Shown piece after piece: positions 37,841 through 49,835 of a DNA stretch of 64,000 nt (position 1 is its first letter; each line of letters begins with the position of its first letter). Both the position numbers and the translations under genes were made by a program. The notes under the pieces were generated by a model. It was not told the DNA's origin. It searched no databases and was given only the letters and a program-made list of their open reading frames with translations. Source of the stretch: Glossina fuscipes (Eukaryota > Arthropoda > Insecta > Diptera > Glossinidae); the NCBI RefSeq assembly GCF_014805625.2, contig NW_023998423.1, forward strand, positions 1,828,277-1,892,276, in the 5' to 3' direction.

Positions 37841-39571
37841 TTACTTTATACAAATCTCACGCATTTCAACTTGAGTGGGTTTAAGGGGTTTTTTCATTCT
37901 AAACTGCTCTTCAATTTCAAAGAGAGTTCGGCGTCTCGTCTCCGGCAATACGAGATATACAAAAATCATAGCCGCAAATGAGACTGCACCGTATACTACA
38001 AAGCAATACTCATTTCCAATGGCATCTTTCATTCCGGGATAGGTTTTAGTGCAGAAAAATGCCGCCAATAAACCGAAAGCTACTGTCAGGCCCGAAGCAC
38101 GACCCCTGACATGTTGAGGGAATAACTCGGATATCATGAAGAAGGGTAAAGTGAATATACCTAAAGTACTTAAAACGATAAACGATACTATGGCAATGAC
38201 AGGCAGAAATGGTATAACACGAAGATAGCTTTGTGCCGCTAACAAAATCATACAAACAGTCATGCCAGCGGCGGAGATTATACCAGCACGACGGCGACCC
38301 CACTTTTCCAACAAATACGCCATGGGGCAAGTGGTTATTAAACGAGCTAACCCAATCAGAACTGCACACATAAAAGGGTCCATTGTGACTCCCGCTTCTA
38401 CGGAAATTTGTACCGCATATACTATGATAACAAAAATGCCGGTTAATTGCTGAAAGGTGAACATTCCGATTAGTATTAGGAGAGGTTTGTAAACCTCCGG
38501 CAAACGTAAAGACTTCCAAAATGAAGGCATTTTTTGACCTTCTGCCAAATGAATATTCTTCTGCAATACATTGAATTCGGCCAATACTTCGGGATGTGTG
38601 ATAGTCGCTGTAAAAGATTGATTTCAATAAACTTTTCAATACAAAATTTTAAAATGTTGAAGGTCCAACCTTTCTTATCCAAGCCTCTAAAGTAGTTTAA
38701 AGATTTACGTGCCTCCTGCAAACGGCCTTTCGATATCAGCCAATTCGGTGACTCTGGCATGGGTAGAACGCTCATTAATGCCAACACTTGGAAGCCGGTG
38801 CATATCCATCCTATTAAGCGCCAATCGGTACGTATGAAATAGCCCAAGACGTAAATCACCGTAATACCCAGTGATACCGAGATTGAGGTTCCCAAAATTA
38901 AACGGCCTCGTATCTTAGGCGTGCTAATCTCTGCAGAATAAACGCCCACCGGTGCGCTGGATAAGCCATGAGTAACACCTAAAATAGCAAACGATTAAAA
39001 TAATTGAATTTGAGCCCAGCTTTTAAAATCTTACCAACTAAAAATCTTGACGCCATTAATTGAAGAAACATAATATCATTATCTTCTTTACTGGCTACGG
39101 CTAATAGAATCCAAGAGGTTAAACCTAAAATATTTAAGCAATATATGGTACATTTGCGTCCTAGTTTATCCAATAGAACTCCCGACAATAATCCACCTAA
39201 GGGGGCCGCCAATAAATTAAGAGAAGCTTCAAATAGAATTTAAAATAGAAGTTGAAACACTTTGACTCTGTGATAATCCCACAATTCCTTAACTTACCGA
39301 ACCATGTAAACTGCGACTGTGTTAAGTAGACCTGCTCGGTGGTATCTGTCATAGGCCTCTGTGTTACTGTTGGCAAACCAAGACCCATACCGATAGACAT
39401 AACGCCCAAATTACCGATAATAACCATAATTGTTTGACGGTTTAAGGCTCGTGATTGCTCACCTAACGGCTTAGGTTCATATGGATGATTTAAATTTGAT
39501 GCAATACGCGCTTTTGTTTCGTCATTGTGCAGCGCTTGAAATTCTTCCTTATTTGGGCCACTACCTGCCAT
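37841..39571 (-). CDS. Facilitated trehalose transporter (Tret1-like), gene B, 4 coding exons
   Basis: Second MFS sugar porter, predicted plasma-membrane trehalose/sugar carrier. Coding exons: 39571-39298, 39226-39035, 38978-38670 and 38607-37841, giving 1542 nt and 513 aa. Introns are 71, 56 and 62 nt. Exon 1 is 274 nt, exactly as in gene A, and exon 3 (309 nt) equals gene A exons 3 plus 4 (149+160), so one intron differs between the copies. Motifs seen: DKLGRK (111-116), PESPNW (230-235), QQLTG (311-315), KWGRRR (from about 360), ELFPQHVRG and PETRRR (480-485, where the usual form is PETRGR). The ATG at 39571 is the first true ATG; the frame also extends a few codons upstream to a TTG. The third intron uses a weak donor, GTTGGA, but the joined phase and protein alignment support it. 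Confidence 0.92.
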
Positions 39572-39596
39572 TATGAAAGCCAATGAACACTTAGCT
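39572..39596 (-). other. 5' UTR segment and splice acceptor of transporter gene B
   Basis: On the minus strand, CTTCTATTCCAG (acceptor AG at 39596-39595) is followed by 23 nt of leader and the ATG at 39571. A non-coding upstream exon is implied, as in gene A, but its position is not seen. Confidence 0.55.
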
Positions 39597-39714
39597 GGAA
39601 TAGAAGTAAACCGTTCTTATTATTTGAGAATTTAAAATGTAATAATTAAACTTTTTTTTCTTTTTTTGAAAGTTTCATCATAAAACGTTAAAAATTAAAC
39701 CGTTATGGCATACG

Positions 39715-39860
39715 AGGGTTTGATTTGAAAGCTGAAGTCTTAAAGCGCTAGCATCTAAGACTAGCGCCTTTTTTATTGTAAGCTTTACCGTTCTTGAAAT
39801 TTGAACCTCACGACCATTGAGTTGTTAATCGAGATCCTTCGCCTAGTGCTGAGTAAAAAA
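39715..39860 (-). mobile_element. tRNA-derived SINE, minus strand, just upstream of gene B
   Basis: The head (GGCGAAGGATCTCGATTAACAACTCAATGGTCGTGAGGTTCAAAT) and body align with the 17.2-kb copy. The body includes a perfect stem of GGCGCTAG and CTAGCGC around TCTTAGATG (about 39745-39770). It lies about 120 bp beyond the 5' UTR acceptor of gene B, so within its probable 5' UTR intron. Confidence 0.65.
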
Positions 39861-42800
39861 GTATTTCTAATCTTTTTAATGTATGTCAATGTTATATATA
39901 TGCGTAAAAATATTAATGAATTATTATGTATAAAAAGTATTTATATATGTTTATAGTACATAATAATACATTCAAAATAATTATATTACCCAGGAACAAA
40001 AAAAAAGTTGCATATGCGCATAATAAATATATACGTTTGCACAAATATGTACACATAGATATGTATTATGTATAACAAGGTCTTATTCGGCATGCGTACG
40101 AACGTTGTTCTTTGGATACGTAATGTTAAACGGCAGTCTGCGTGAGCCATCAGCGTAGAGTGCAAACTGTGCTGCTAACATACGTTAAAGCAAATTTTAC
40201 GGCTACACTAAAGTGTTACGCAGACAGTCCTATCGTATTCTTCATATAAATTTCCTAAAGCATTGAAATGCTTTTATTAAAATGCATTATTGCGAATGCA
40301 AAATTAAAATAAGAAAAGACTATATAAGCTCCACATAAGACTACGCTTATTGTAATCATCACTGAGAGATGAAAGTTGCAATAACTGGTACGGAAAGTTT
40401 ATGCATGGTATAGACATTTCCATTCCATTCTGCCGAATTAGCCGAAAAATCGAAATCGAAATCGAAATTGAAGCCATGCTGGTGTTAAATCAATATAATT
40501 TCATCCACGATCCGTTTTTCTTCCAGATGTAGATCCGTCATTTTTTATAAAAAATTATCAAAACTCCTTAAAATGGCTGCAGCATAGCCATCGACATGTC
40601 GGATATTGACGGAAAATTTGGTCTTTTGATCGATTGTATTTGCTTAAAGTAACCATCTTCCAAATGAATATATATTGTTTATTTGCATATATAAAAAATT
40701 TCCAAAAATTTAATACAATGTACTTTTTTTATTTGTTTAGTATTATCATTCATTCAATATAATGAATACTTGTTATATGTGACGCATTCACACAAGCAAG
40801 TGCTACAGTAAATAATATTACGAAAGCATACTTACTGCGTAAATGAACTTTTATGTGTGCAAAATTATTTGTGTCATTTGTAACCGAAGGCTGACTATCC
40901 GCGAATCTAACTGACCCCCCCTAACTTGTGGTTCACTGTGTAGAAAGCTGTCTTTTTTCTTCTTGCTTGGACGTAGTGCCAGCTGTCTGGCAACTTTCGC
41001 ATTACCCTCCACCGCCCCCAGAGATAGAGCCTTGGAGTGTTGACCACCCACTATATCATCCCACGCCCCCACCGTCTTCGAATTAGATTAAGGATTCGAT
41101 TGTCGCCTTCTTGCGGCTTTATATCCTGTCTGACGGTTCAAAGGCTGTGCAATTTCAACAGCAGTCTTGGCGGAAATAATACCCATCCACCTGATATTGA
41201 AGGAGCAATTATGTATCCGTAGCAGCAAAAATGCAAAAACTACTGGCGGAGTATATTACTGCGATGTCTGCAGATTGAAGACTGCTATCCGGCAGCGAGG
41301 GGACAACGAGTCGAAAAAAAGGTGAACCTATATTCAAACGTAGACGAGTGGGTATGCAGGATAGGCAGGAACTCCATTTTTTCCTAACCCAATTATTCAC
41401 TGATCATAGATCATTTTTCGAGTTACTTGCGTTATTTCAACTAACGAGCAGATAATACTTCCGGGAAACTATGATGCACAGAACACTGGTTTTAGCTATC
41501 CAGCCTGAGCATGTTTGAGAAGCGGGCTTTTCAAATCTCTGGAATTAGCGGTCATATTAATGGATACCGGAGAAAGGGAGAAATGCGTCAGTTTTTTCCC
41601 GGGTGCACTTGATCCAATTGCATAGCGATTAATTGGCAGTGCGCTGGCACTCCGTCGATTAAAAAAAAAAACAACAACAATTTCTTATAAACCAAAGCAT
41701 GGCAAGAGGGGGGGACTTCATTATGGGAATCATAGCTAAGCAAAGGATTCTCTCTCCCTCTCTCTCTCATAGAATTCTAAGTGTAATTGATATGGACTTG
41801 ACTAAGGAGAGAAGACGGATAAAACGGTTACATTGGCCCTCATTCCCGGGAGCGAAATTATACAGTTCGATCTGTTTTTATTTGAAAGCAGTAAATAAAA
41901 TTTTTAGTTTTGCCAAAGAAAGGTCAAATTTGCAATGCGTAGCATTGTATATAGGCTAACATAAATACAAAGTGAGTGTAATCAAGTTATGTATATCCAA
42001 TCTGATGGTGGGTATTTACAAAGTCGATAAACGCCGGACTAGACTTTCTTTCTTATTTTGTTTTATTTTATCTCTTTGCGGGACAATTAATAATATTCGT
42101 TATCAATTCGTATTCATTAAGAATGCGAAACAAATTCATTTCGCCTCGTATATGCCTCAATCTATATTATGCGTGCCCAGCAGACGTTTCAATTTTATGG
42201 CCAATTGTATCACTTAGCAGTAATAATAATAATAGCAATAATAGTTTCTGAAATTTCTTGATTAAAAGATAAAGTAGCCAAGTGGTGAGTCGAGTGCCTG
42301 ACACTTGGTGAAAATTGTTTATATTAACTTTACTTTTTCTAGCGCAAATATTGCTTACAATGAAATGCTCACAAATGAAATGTGTATTGGAATTGAAATG
42401 TAAAGGATTGCACGTGAACTTGAGAAAAACTTTCGATATCTGCGGCGTACTGCATAGCGCTAATAACATATGCATCATTAAAAAGAGAGAAATTCTAATA
42501 AATTTCATATCCACTTATTGGATGAAGCCTGTGAGGTTAAGTAAACAGGAAACTAATTACATTAATTATATCCGGCAAATGCTGCTGCAGTTTATTAATA
42601 TTTTATTACGACCGCATAATAAATATATAAAAAAGGCGTTTAAAAAATTTCATAACTATCACTTAAGTTTTATGGCAAAATAAAATAGAAGACAATTGTT
42701 TAGGGCATCGCAATATAACACACTGTCATTGGAACAACATTTTACACCAGTAATATAAAAGAAAGCCATTGACAAAAAACAAAAAAATAATAAATACACA

Positions 42801-42924
42801 GGAGAGCTAAGGTAGCCTTAGCGTTTTAAGTCAAACTCTTAAAGATTGCATTATGCAAAGGAAAGTAAACCTGAACTTAACACAATTTATACGTTAAATG
42901 TCACCACGAAAAACATAAAAAAAC
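39861..42924. other. Spacer upstream of gene B
   Basis: The gene B promoter should lie here. 40890-41400 is clearly GC-richer with no frame I recognise, possibly old transposon sequence or a regulatory block. A tRNA-like AGTAGCCAAGTGGTGAGTCG at about 42275 hints at one more SINE head. The 122-codon frame at 42315-42683 begins with TTG and lacks a family signature. Confidence 0.35.
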
Positions 42925-43800
42925 AAATAAAATAGGTAAGAAAGCCGTAGCTGGGCAAGGTCGACTTTTAGATGCACTACATCACTTCGCCTAATGCAGT
43001 CATTCACTCATTTTTCTAAAAGCACGCCAAAAATTATGCATTATTTAATTTTTATGTAAATGCATAATGTTCGTGAAAGCCCTCATCTTGGAGAACACCA
43101 GCTAACGTTATCCAGAGTTAGCGAACTTAATTGCCGAGCTAAAGTTTTTGTTAGTTTCCAATTGCTCCCGTCATAACAAAGTCGGCATGCTACTTATGCC
43201 GCCGCTGCTTAGAGCCTAAAAAGTAGATCTAGGTCACCAAAATTCGCTGCAGATAATTTGCTGAGAAATAATTTTCATCATAAAATTTTCAAAATTAGAC
43301 CTTTTTAGCGTATAAAGACTTATGTTTCGTTAGATGCTTTATACGAATCGCGATCCAAACGATATATGTACGTGGACTGAATTCCATAAAATTAATTTTT
43401 ACATCCTATTATTGTTTTAAACGAATTTTCGTAAAGAAGTATTGCATATTAGGCCTTCCGTAGGAAGCGTTCGAATGCAAGGGATCCGAAAAATTGCCAC
43501 ATCCGATCCTAAGTAGTCACACCTAAGTAGATTCCTAACTGGAAGGACGATATAATATTACTGAGCAGATTTTATCGGTGAATTCTGGGAATAGGACTAA
43601 TTTTTCAACGAGTAATCAAAGTAAAGCGGTACCAGTAGGGGTCCGAAATATTTTGAATTGCAACCTGTTGATTGAACAGCAGAATACATGGACAGACATC
43701 AGAGAGACGGACAACCCTAGGTGTAATAAAAGGTGGGGCCTATTTCAGATCCTTACGTACGCACTAACACAATACACCTCGTACCACGGTTGGTATTAGG
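42925..43800 (+). repeat. Dispersed GACA-rich repeat, near-complete copy
   Basis: Opens with GGTAAGAAAGCCGTAGCTGGG, holds TCCAATTGCTCCCGTCATA as in the 36.4-kb copy, a 'ttttcatcataaa' module, ATGGACAGACATCAGAGAGACGG, and a decayed end (CGTACCACGGTTGGTATTAGG). About 875 bp. Confidence 0.65.
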
Positions 43801-45179
43801 CATAAAATTTGTATCTGAAGTGAAAGTAGAGTCTCCCAAATGTTTTGCTTTTCAACTTTCGACACAACGTTAGGATAGATGTTAAGGCTTTTGTTCATTC
43901 CTAACACGCATTTAACCCGTTGCAAGCGTTTTACGTACATACATAACGTTTTTTATGCTTACTTAGAAATGTTACAAACTGAATTACAATATTAGAATAA
44001 CTTCATGCTACTGTATGAATATGTAAATAACCATATACGAGAAACTGAACAACTTGAAGTGCCGACTTCTGAGCCCTTAATAAACAAAATGCTTATGTGA
44101 TTTTACTCCATGCTCTCTCTCTCTAATCCTGTCAATTTTTTTTTAAAAGCAAAGTAAACAAACTGTTAAAATAACTAAAACAAAAAATAAAAATAAAATA
44201 CAATATAATTAAATACCCAGTAAAAAATGAAGATAATACAAAAATACAATCAACAAATTTAAGGAAATCTTAAGTAGACAGCATATGTCAAACAATGAAT
44301 GTCTGCGATCCTCCCCCAACGCAAAACGCTTTCAAATAATTACAAATCTCACGGTTAATAATGAGGTTATGTCTGTATTCGCCAAACCTTGTTGAAAGCG
44401 GCTAAGATTTTAACTTGACTGATATCAATTGCGGTTCTTCGAGGTATAAATATCAACATCAAAATTTCGATTCAAACCGATGCAATTAGTCATTAAGTCA
44501 ACATTGCGTTCATGCTTGCATTTATCAATGATTAAAACTTTGATTTGATTGACGTCAGTTACGACTGATCGATAACAGCAAGGAAGCTTGTAAGGTCAAA
44601 GTACAAGCATAGAAACTTCGACTCTAATAGGAGCCATTAGGCAGTCAGTGTTTTGGTTATGTTTTCATTCGTCACATATCGCATAGAAACGCTTAGGAAA
44701 GTTTCATTTGATCAGCTAACAAAAGTTAGGGACATTTTAGCGACCATAACATACGCATCGAAAGCATAATTCAAAGTTTTGATCACGTGTTCGCACGTAG
44801 TATTGGAACAATACCGATTTTACGTAATACCTAATGTTAACGGTATTTGTTTATTTCTCTCAAGTCTCTCAAGGAATTAAGGTCAATTTTATGTAAGAAG
44901 ATCTGTTTCTAATGAAGAGAGGGACAGACCGATTAAGTTCTTGATTTGCGAAACGTTCGTTTTTTTTTTTATAAAATCTGGCCTACTTTCCATATCGAAG
45001 AGTCAATAGATAACGTATCAAAAAAAGCGTTATCGATGTTTAGCAGATTTTTAATAGATTACATCCAAGAGTGTTATCCATAAGTTTTACGCAAAGTTGG
45101 ATAAACTAAAAACAAGCCAAACATTCAATTATCCCTCCTGCAGACATAATCACAAATTTTTATCGCGTCACTTGCAATA

Positions 45180-46080
45180 CTATAATGTTAAAAAGAAGTT
45201 AAAACATTACCGTCCGATCGTGAAACACTTTACGTCATTATGTTCCAAAATACTAAAAATTATACCTCGTTGCCATATAAAGACCTATTTTTCATTAGCA
45301 CTCTTATGACGAAAGAAGATTCGAAAAGTAATGCAATTATTTCAAATTTAGCAATACAGGTGTCTCTCATTTAACACGGTTAATTCGCACCGTGTTGTAC
45401 GCAACTTATTTATTTATTTAAACTAAAATGAATTACAGAACAATATAATTTAAACTTAGATATAATATAAAAATTAAGGCAATGTGTACCGCATCGTATC
45501 GAAACCTGTGTGTGTCATATCAAATCCATAACAACTTGCTTTCATATGAGAGCGTGGGCCAAATTTATATAGCAAATCACTGTTCTAGATCGATTTTCAT
45601 CACTTGATATTGCAAGATGAGCCTTACAAATCCTTATTCTTTATGAGAAATATGGGCGGGATTTCAAAAATTAGTTCTATCAAAGTTTAATATCTCGAAA
45701 TTGGCCGAGATATTTATAAAAATTTATGAATTTTTTTTGTTTAAGAACTGTTCAAAATAGAGCGTTAAAGTACGGCTTCGCCCGTACGGTGAAGCCAGTC
45801 ATCTGTAAATTGAGCGCAGAAAATACGGCGGGCAGAGAGACAAGGGTAATAAGCGGCGGATAGACGTACGGCTAGACGGGCAGACAGCCGGATGGACAAA
45901 CGGATGTACAGATGGAAGGACAGAGAGACGGACAGGTGGGCAGAATGGTGGAGGGGCAATCGAGACAAACGGATCGATAGGCGGAGTGTTAACCGGACGG
46001 ATGGAAGGAAGAATAGGCCTGTGGATAGACGGCCACACAGATGGAGAGACAAATGGAAGGACATACTGACGGGCAGATAG
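45180..46080 (+). repeat. Dispersed repeat copy with an expanded GACGGA minisatellite
   Basis: The left part has the family's 'ccaaaatactaaaaattatacct' module. From about 45835 to 46080 the GACA/GACGGA core is expanded to roughly 245 bp of degenerate purine-rich repeats (GACAGACAGCCGGATGGACA and variants). Open frames on both strands here are low-complexity artefacts of the repeat. Confidence 0.6.
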
Positions 46081-48514
46081 TGTTAAATCCATGCTGAAAT
46101 GAATCTGAATTGCTCTTATCTGAAAATGTCGTGGATTGTCTTGCATACATCCGTACAAACTTAACACACGCTCATCTCAAGCGGTTTGAAGTGTAACAGT
46201 AGGCGAACATATTCAAAGGAAACCTACACGTTTTTTGAACATAATCGAAACGTTATTCTTTTTAAGATTTCTTCGCCTAGTTACTTAAGAAAAGTGGACA
46301 AAGAAAACATTGCTGGTCCTCCTCGTCTCAATTTATTATAATTATTATTATTTTTTCATTTTAATTTAGACAAGAAAATATTTTGTTATTCGCGAAATTA
46401 TTTAAGAAAAGCAATCAACTTCTTGACTTGTTTAATTAAAAAAAAAATAAAATTTGCATAGCACCAGATCGGAACTGAAGTTCATATGAGCGCGTTGGTA
46501 GATTACTGTTATCAAATAATTGTTTTTTTTTTTGTTTCTTTTTGAAACGTTAACTATCAGTCTTCGTCACTGTTTATTTCTTTTTTTTTTTTTTTTTAGT
46601 AACATTAAATTATTATTATTTTTCTTTTTTTTTTTTTAATTACTAATAATTCACCTGAATCATTATACTCATAATCGTTATCATCATGAGCATCGTCATC
46701 AGCTTCATCTCATCAAATTACAGATCACCGACAAACTATTTATTTGCATTTAGTAACAATTATTTGCTTTGTTAATATTGAAAAACAGAATGATTTAAAA
46801 GAATACAAATTTTTTCGAAATGATTTAATTTGTTGAAAAATTCATGACACGATTAACAGCTAAAAGTAAATATCAGCAACAATAGTAAACAACGTCACGA
46901 CACATGCGAAGAGACAAGTGGTTCAACTTAAACAACAAAAGAGAAAAAAAAAGCACTAACATCTACATGAAATATAACCCGTATTATCAGTGAATGAAAT
47001 GCTGCTCACTTCTAACTCTAAATGTTTCTAACACACTTTAGAGAAACTCCAAGATATCTATATAGAGACATATGGCATTAAAAGACCAACCGGCTCAACT
47101 GCTTTCTTAATATGGAAATTAGTAGACCACTTCAACCACTTCTATGCTGTTATAATAATCGAAATGAAAGAATGAATAATGAAATCTTGAAATGGGAGAT
47201 GTGTGTTTCTTGAAAAATGCCTTATTTTTATATTTATCAGTTAGCTTTTAGTTTTTGTTCCTTATTCATATTCTACGGAATTCAATGATATATTTTTTGT
47301 AATAACTCTTTACCTCTTTTTTTTTTTTTTTAAGTTGCTGCAAAAGCTGCTAAGCGCGAGTGTTTCTTTGAGGCGCGTTTTTAATATTTATTTTTTATAC
47401 TTCACTTTAGGATTTCGTTGTTTATTTACTTATGTATGTTATGTTACGTTTATTCTATTTTCTATTTTACTTTTTATTGATTGATTAGTTTTTTAGAGAT
47501 GCAACCGTTTTGGTTAAATTGTTATGCACAACTAAATGCTTTAACCGAACGATCACCGCAATATACTTAAATCAAAATGGGCTTGTCTTGTACTAATACA
47601 AGCACATACACACAAACACTTGCAATTATACATAAGCACAAATTATAGAAAATTATTTTCTTCCAGGCATAAGCCTTAGCACAAGTTTCAATACAAACAG
47701 CAACAACAGTCTTTTACGTTAATCACCACCAATCTGAGAGTTATGCATAAATGTGTGTTACTATGCACATATGCCTTATTACACTATCAAAAAAAAAATC
47801 TTCTCTCTAATCAACTATTAAAAAGGATTTTATATAGTATGTTGAGTGTGGTGAGCCGTTTGTAAATCCCTATGAAATATATCGTCATTTCATATATAGT
47901 ATAAGCTTTTCGTAAAAAAAAAAGTATCTTATTTTAAAGTTACAAAAAAATGCTCTTATACCCTTTTCAAAGGGTAGATAAGAGACAAATAAAATCGTGC
48001 AAAAAAAGAAAATCTCGTACACACACAGAATATGCATATAACTGTTTTCAATATTTAAGTCAAACAACTTTTGTAAACCGACCAAAAGGACGGGAAAAGA
48101 AAACTGAACACTAACTGGACAACGAGTGTGTGTGTATGTGAATCCAATGTTGTTTATATATTTTTATAAAACCATGACTGTGCTTAGATGCAACGTCACA
48201 CTTATATCGCATTGCGTATACGCAAAAATTAGGAAAATAATAAGCTGAGTACGAAGTTTCTTGCAATTTCTCTATTCTTTCTTTGTTTTCCATAACCCAT
48301 TACGTCGCGAATCAAGGATCTCATAATGTACACATATTCTTAACCAATTTGAATGTTAATATTGATTTACACATGTTTGTGTGTCTACTAGCATACATTT
48401 TTTCTTTGGAAGCGCCCGTACGTTTGTTTGTCATTTTCATTATATCACATCTAATGACTTGCTAAATGAATCCAATAATTCGCCCACAATTGTGGGCAGG
48501 ATATCATATTTGAA
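46081..48514. other. Gene-free AT-rich stretch
   Basis: Homopolymer T runs at about 46524, 46583, 46628 and 47319. No gene supported. Confidence 0.4.
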
Positions 48515-48755
48515 GTATGCGACACTATATATAATATATATAAAGTATATGGGAGTATGCACGAAGTACATAGGACGATGTACTATGTGTTTGCGCGATA
48601 AGCAATATATACAACACGATATACAATTTACACGTTAGGATATATGATGTATATAGAACGATATATGATGTTTATATGGAATGGTATAGGAAGTACAATA
48701 TGTGATGTACATGGCACGGTATGCGATGTACAACCGAATATGAGATATATCCTAT
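48515..48755 (+). repeat. Degenerate minisatellite of TATATGATGTATATGGAACG type
   Basis: About 240 bp of imperfect repeats built on GATGTA/GATATAT/TATGATGTATAT with interspersed ACG. The unit is roughly 19-38 bp and variable. A 14-bp palindrome, CCCACAATTGTGGG, lies just before it at about 48482-48497. Confidence 0.55.
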
Positions 48756-49524
48756 TTCGCAATCATATACGAATCTAGAGATAAACCTAACGTTAGATGT
48801 CAAGGTAACGCAATGTTGGACAAATTCGAACGAATCTGATATCTTTTCCTTTCCTTTCCTTTTTTTTAGACTACATCCAATTTAGCTTTTCTAGAGAGTC
48901 TATAAAACAATTTTCATACAAATCGTTTTTAAGGGAAAAAGTTGACTTATTATCATATATTATGCTCCATTTCTAACCTTTCAACGTACTATGCTCTTTC
49001 AAAGGTCTCATATTCAAACTCTTAAGAAACAACAGAAATGGTATTCAGTCCTGTTTTAAGAATTAATTCAAAAAAAAATATTTGCTCGACTCGTAATCTA
49101 TTAATCTGGCGAACAACAAACCGCCCACTATCTTTAGGCAGACACTTTACATTTGGTTTGACTGAGTAGACTTCCGCCCAAAGTTTTACTTTAGATGTGA
49201 ACTTTCATATTATACCATAACCTAATCCAACTCCATAAGCTTATCATAAGAATCGCGCCCATATACAAATACTTTTACCTGAATTTGGTTGCTTCCTAAA
49301 ACGTGCCCGACGCCTTCAATTTTCCCAAAATTTCAAAGGTAACAAAGCTACTGACGTTCGAACGATGCAAGTTCAGTTCAGTTGTTTCAGTGCATACCAA
49401 AGTTTGAAGAGATAGATGTCATCTATGGAAGTGCAGTTTCTATCTTTTTATCTGGATTAAGCGTGAAACAAATGTGGCACAAGGTACGAAAATGCTCAAA
49501 TAAGGTACGAAACCATTGGAATAT

Positions 49525-49835
49525 AGTTTGCGAGATTTCGGGAAGCAAAGTTTTGTCATGGAAACTATGAATTTCGCATATGTCCATCCGTCTCCAGCAA
49601 AAGCAACCAAGGAAATAATTTTTAGGTTAGACTAGGGAATTTTACTGCACCCCACACATTTTCCGGACCTGACCTCTTCCGATTCATCAGGTCGATGCAG
49701 TCATATTTAAGAGATCAGTGGCTTACAGAAGTTAAAAATGTGTAAAAACGAGTCGATGGTTTTTCAGCCCCAACCGATAAATGGCAAAAGACCATAGATA
49801 GTGATGGTGCAAGTTTCGGTATCGTAAGGTAATAT
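49525..49835 (+). mobile_element. mariner transposase fossil, copy 2 (C-terminal part)
   Basis: Same subfamily and strand as copy 1. The plus frame gives KATKEIIFRL, a stop, LLHPTHFPDLTSSD, then a shifted frame with FRSMQSYLRDQWLTEV and, further on, KWQKTIDSDGASF, a typical mariner C-terminus. The position of the second catalytic D reads A; the 34-residue spacing to the third D is kept. Upstream DNA back to about 49525 also aligns with copy 1 (TTTGCGAGAT and following). Confidence 0.8.

Noticed and set aside
42315..42683. 122-codon plus-strand frame with a hydrophobic start
   Set aside because: It begins with TTG, has no recognisable domain and is within chance length for a 64-kb window.
45765..46167. 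Ser/Pro/Arg-rich minus-strand frames and a plus-strand Arg/Asp-rich frame
   Set aside because: Products of the GACGGA minisatellite; periodic composition with no independent signal.
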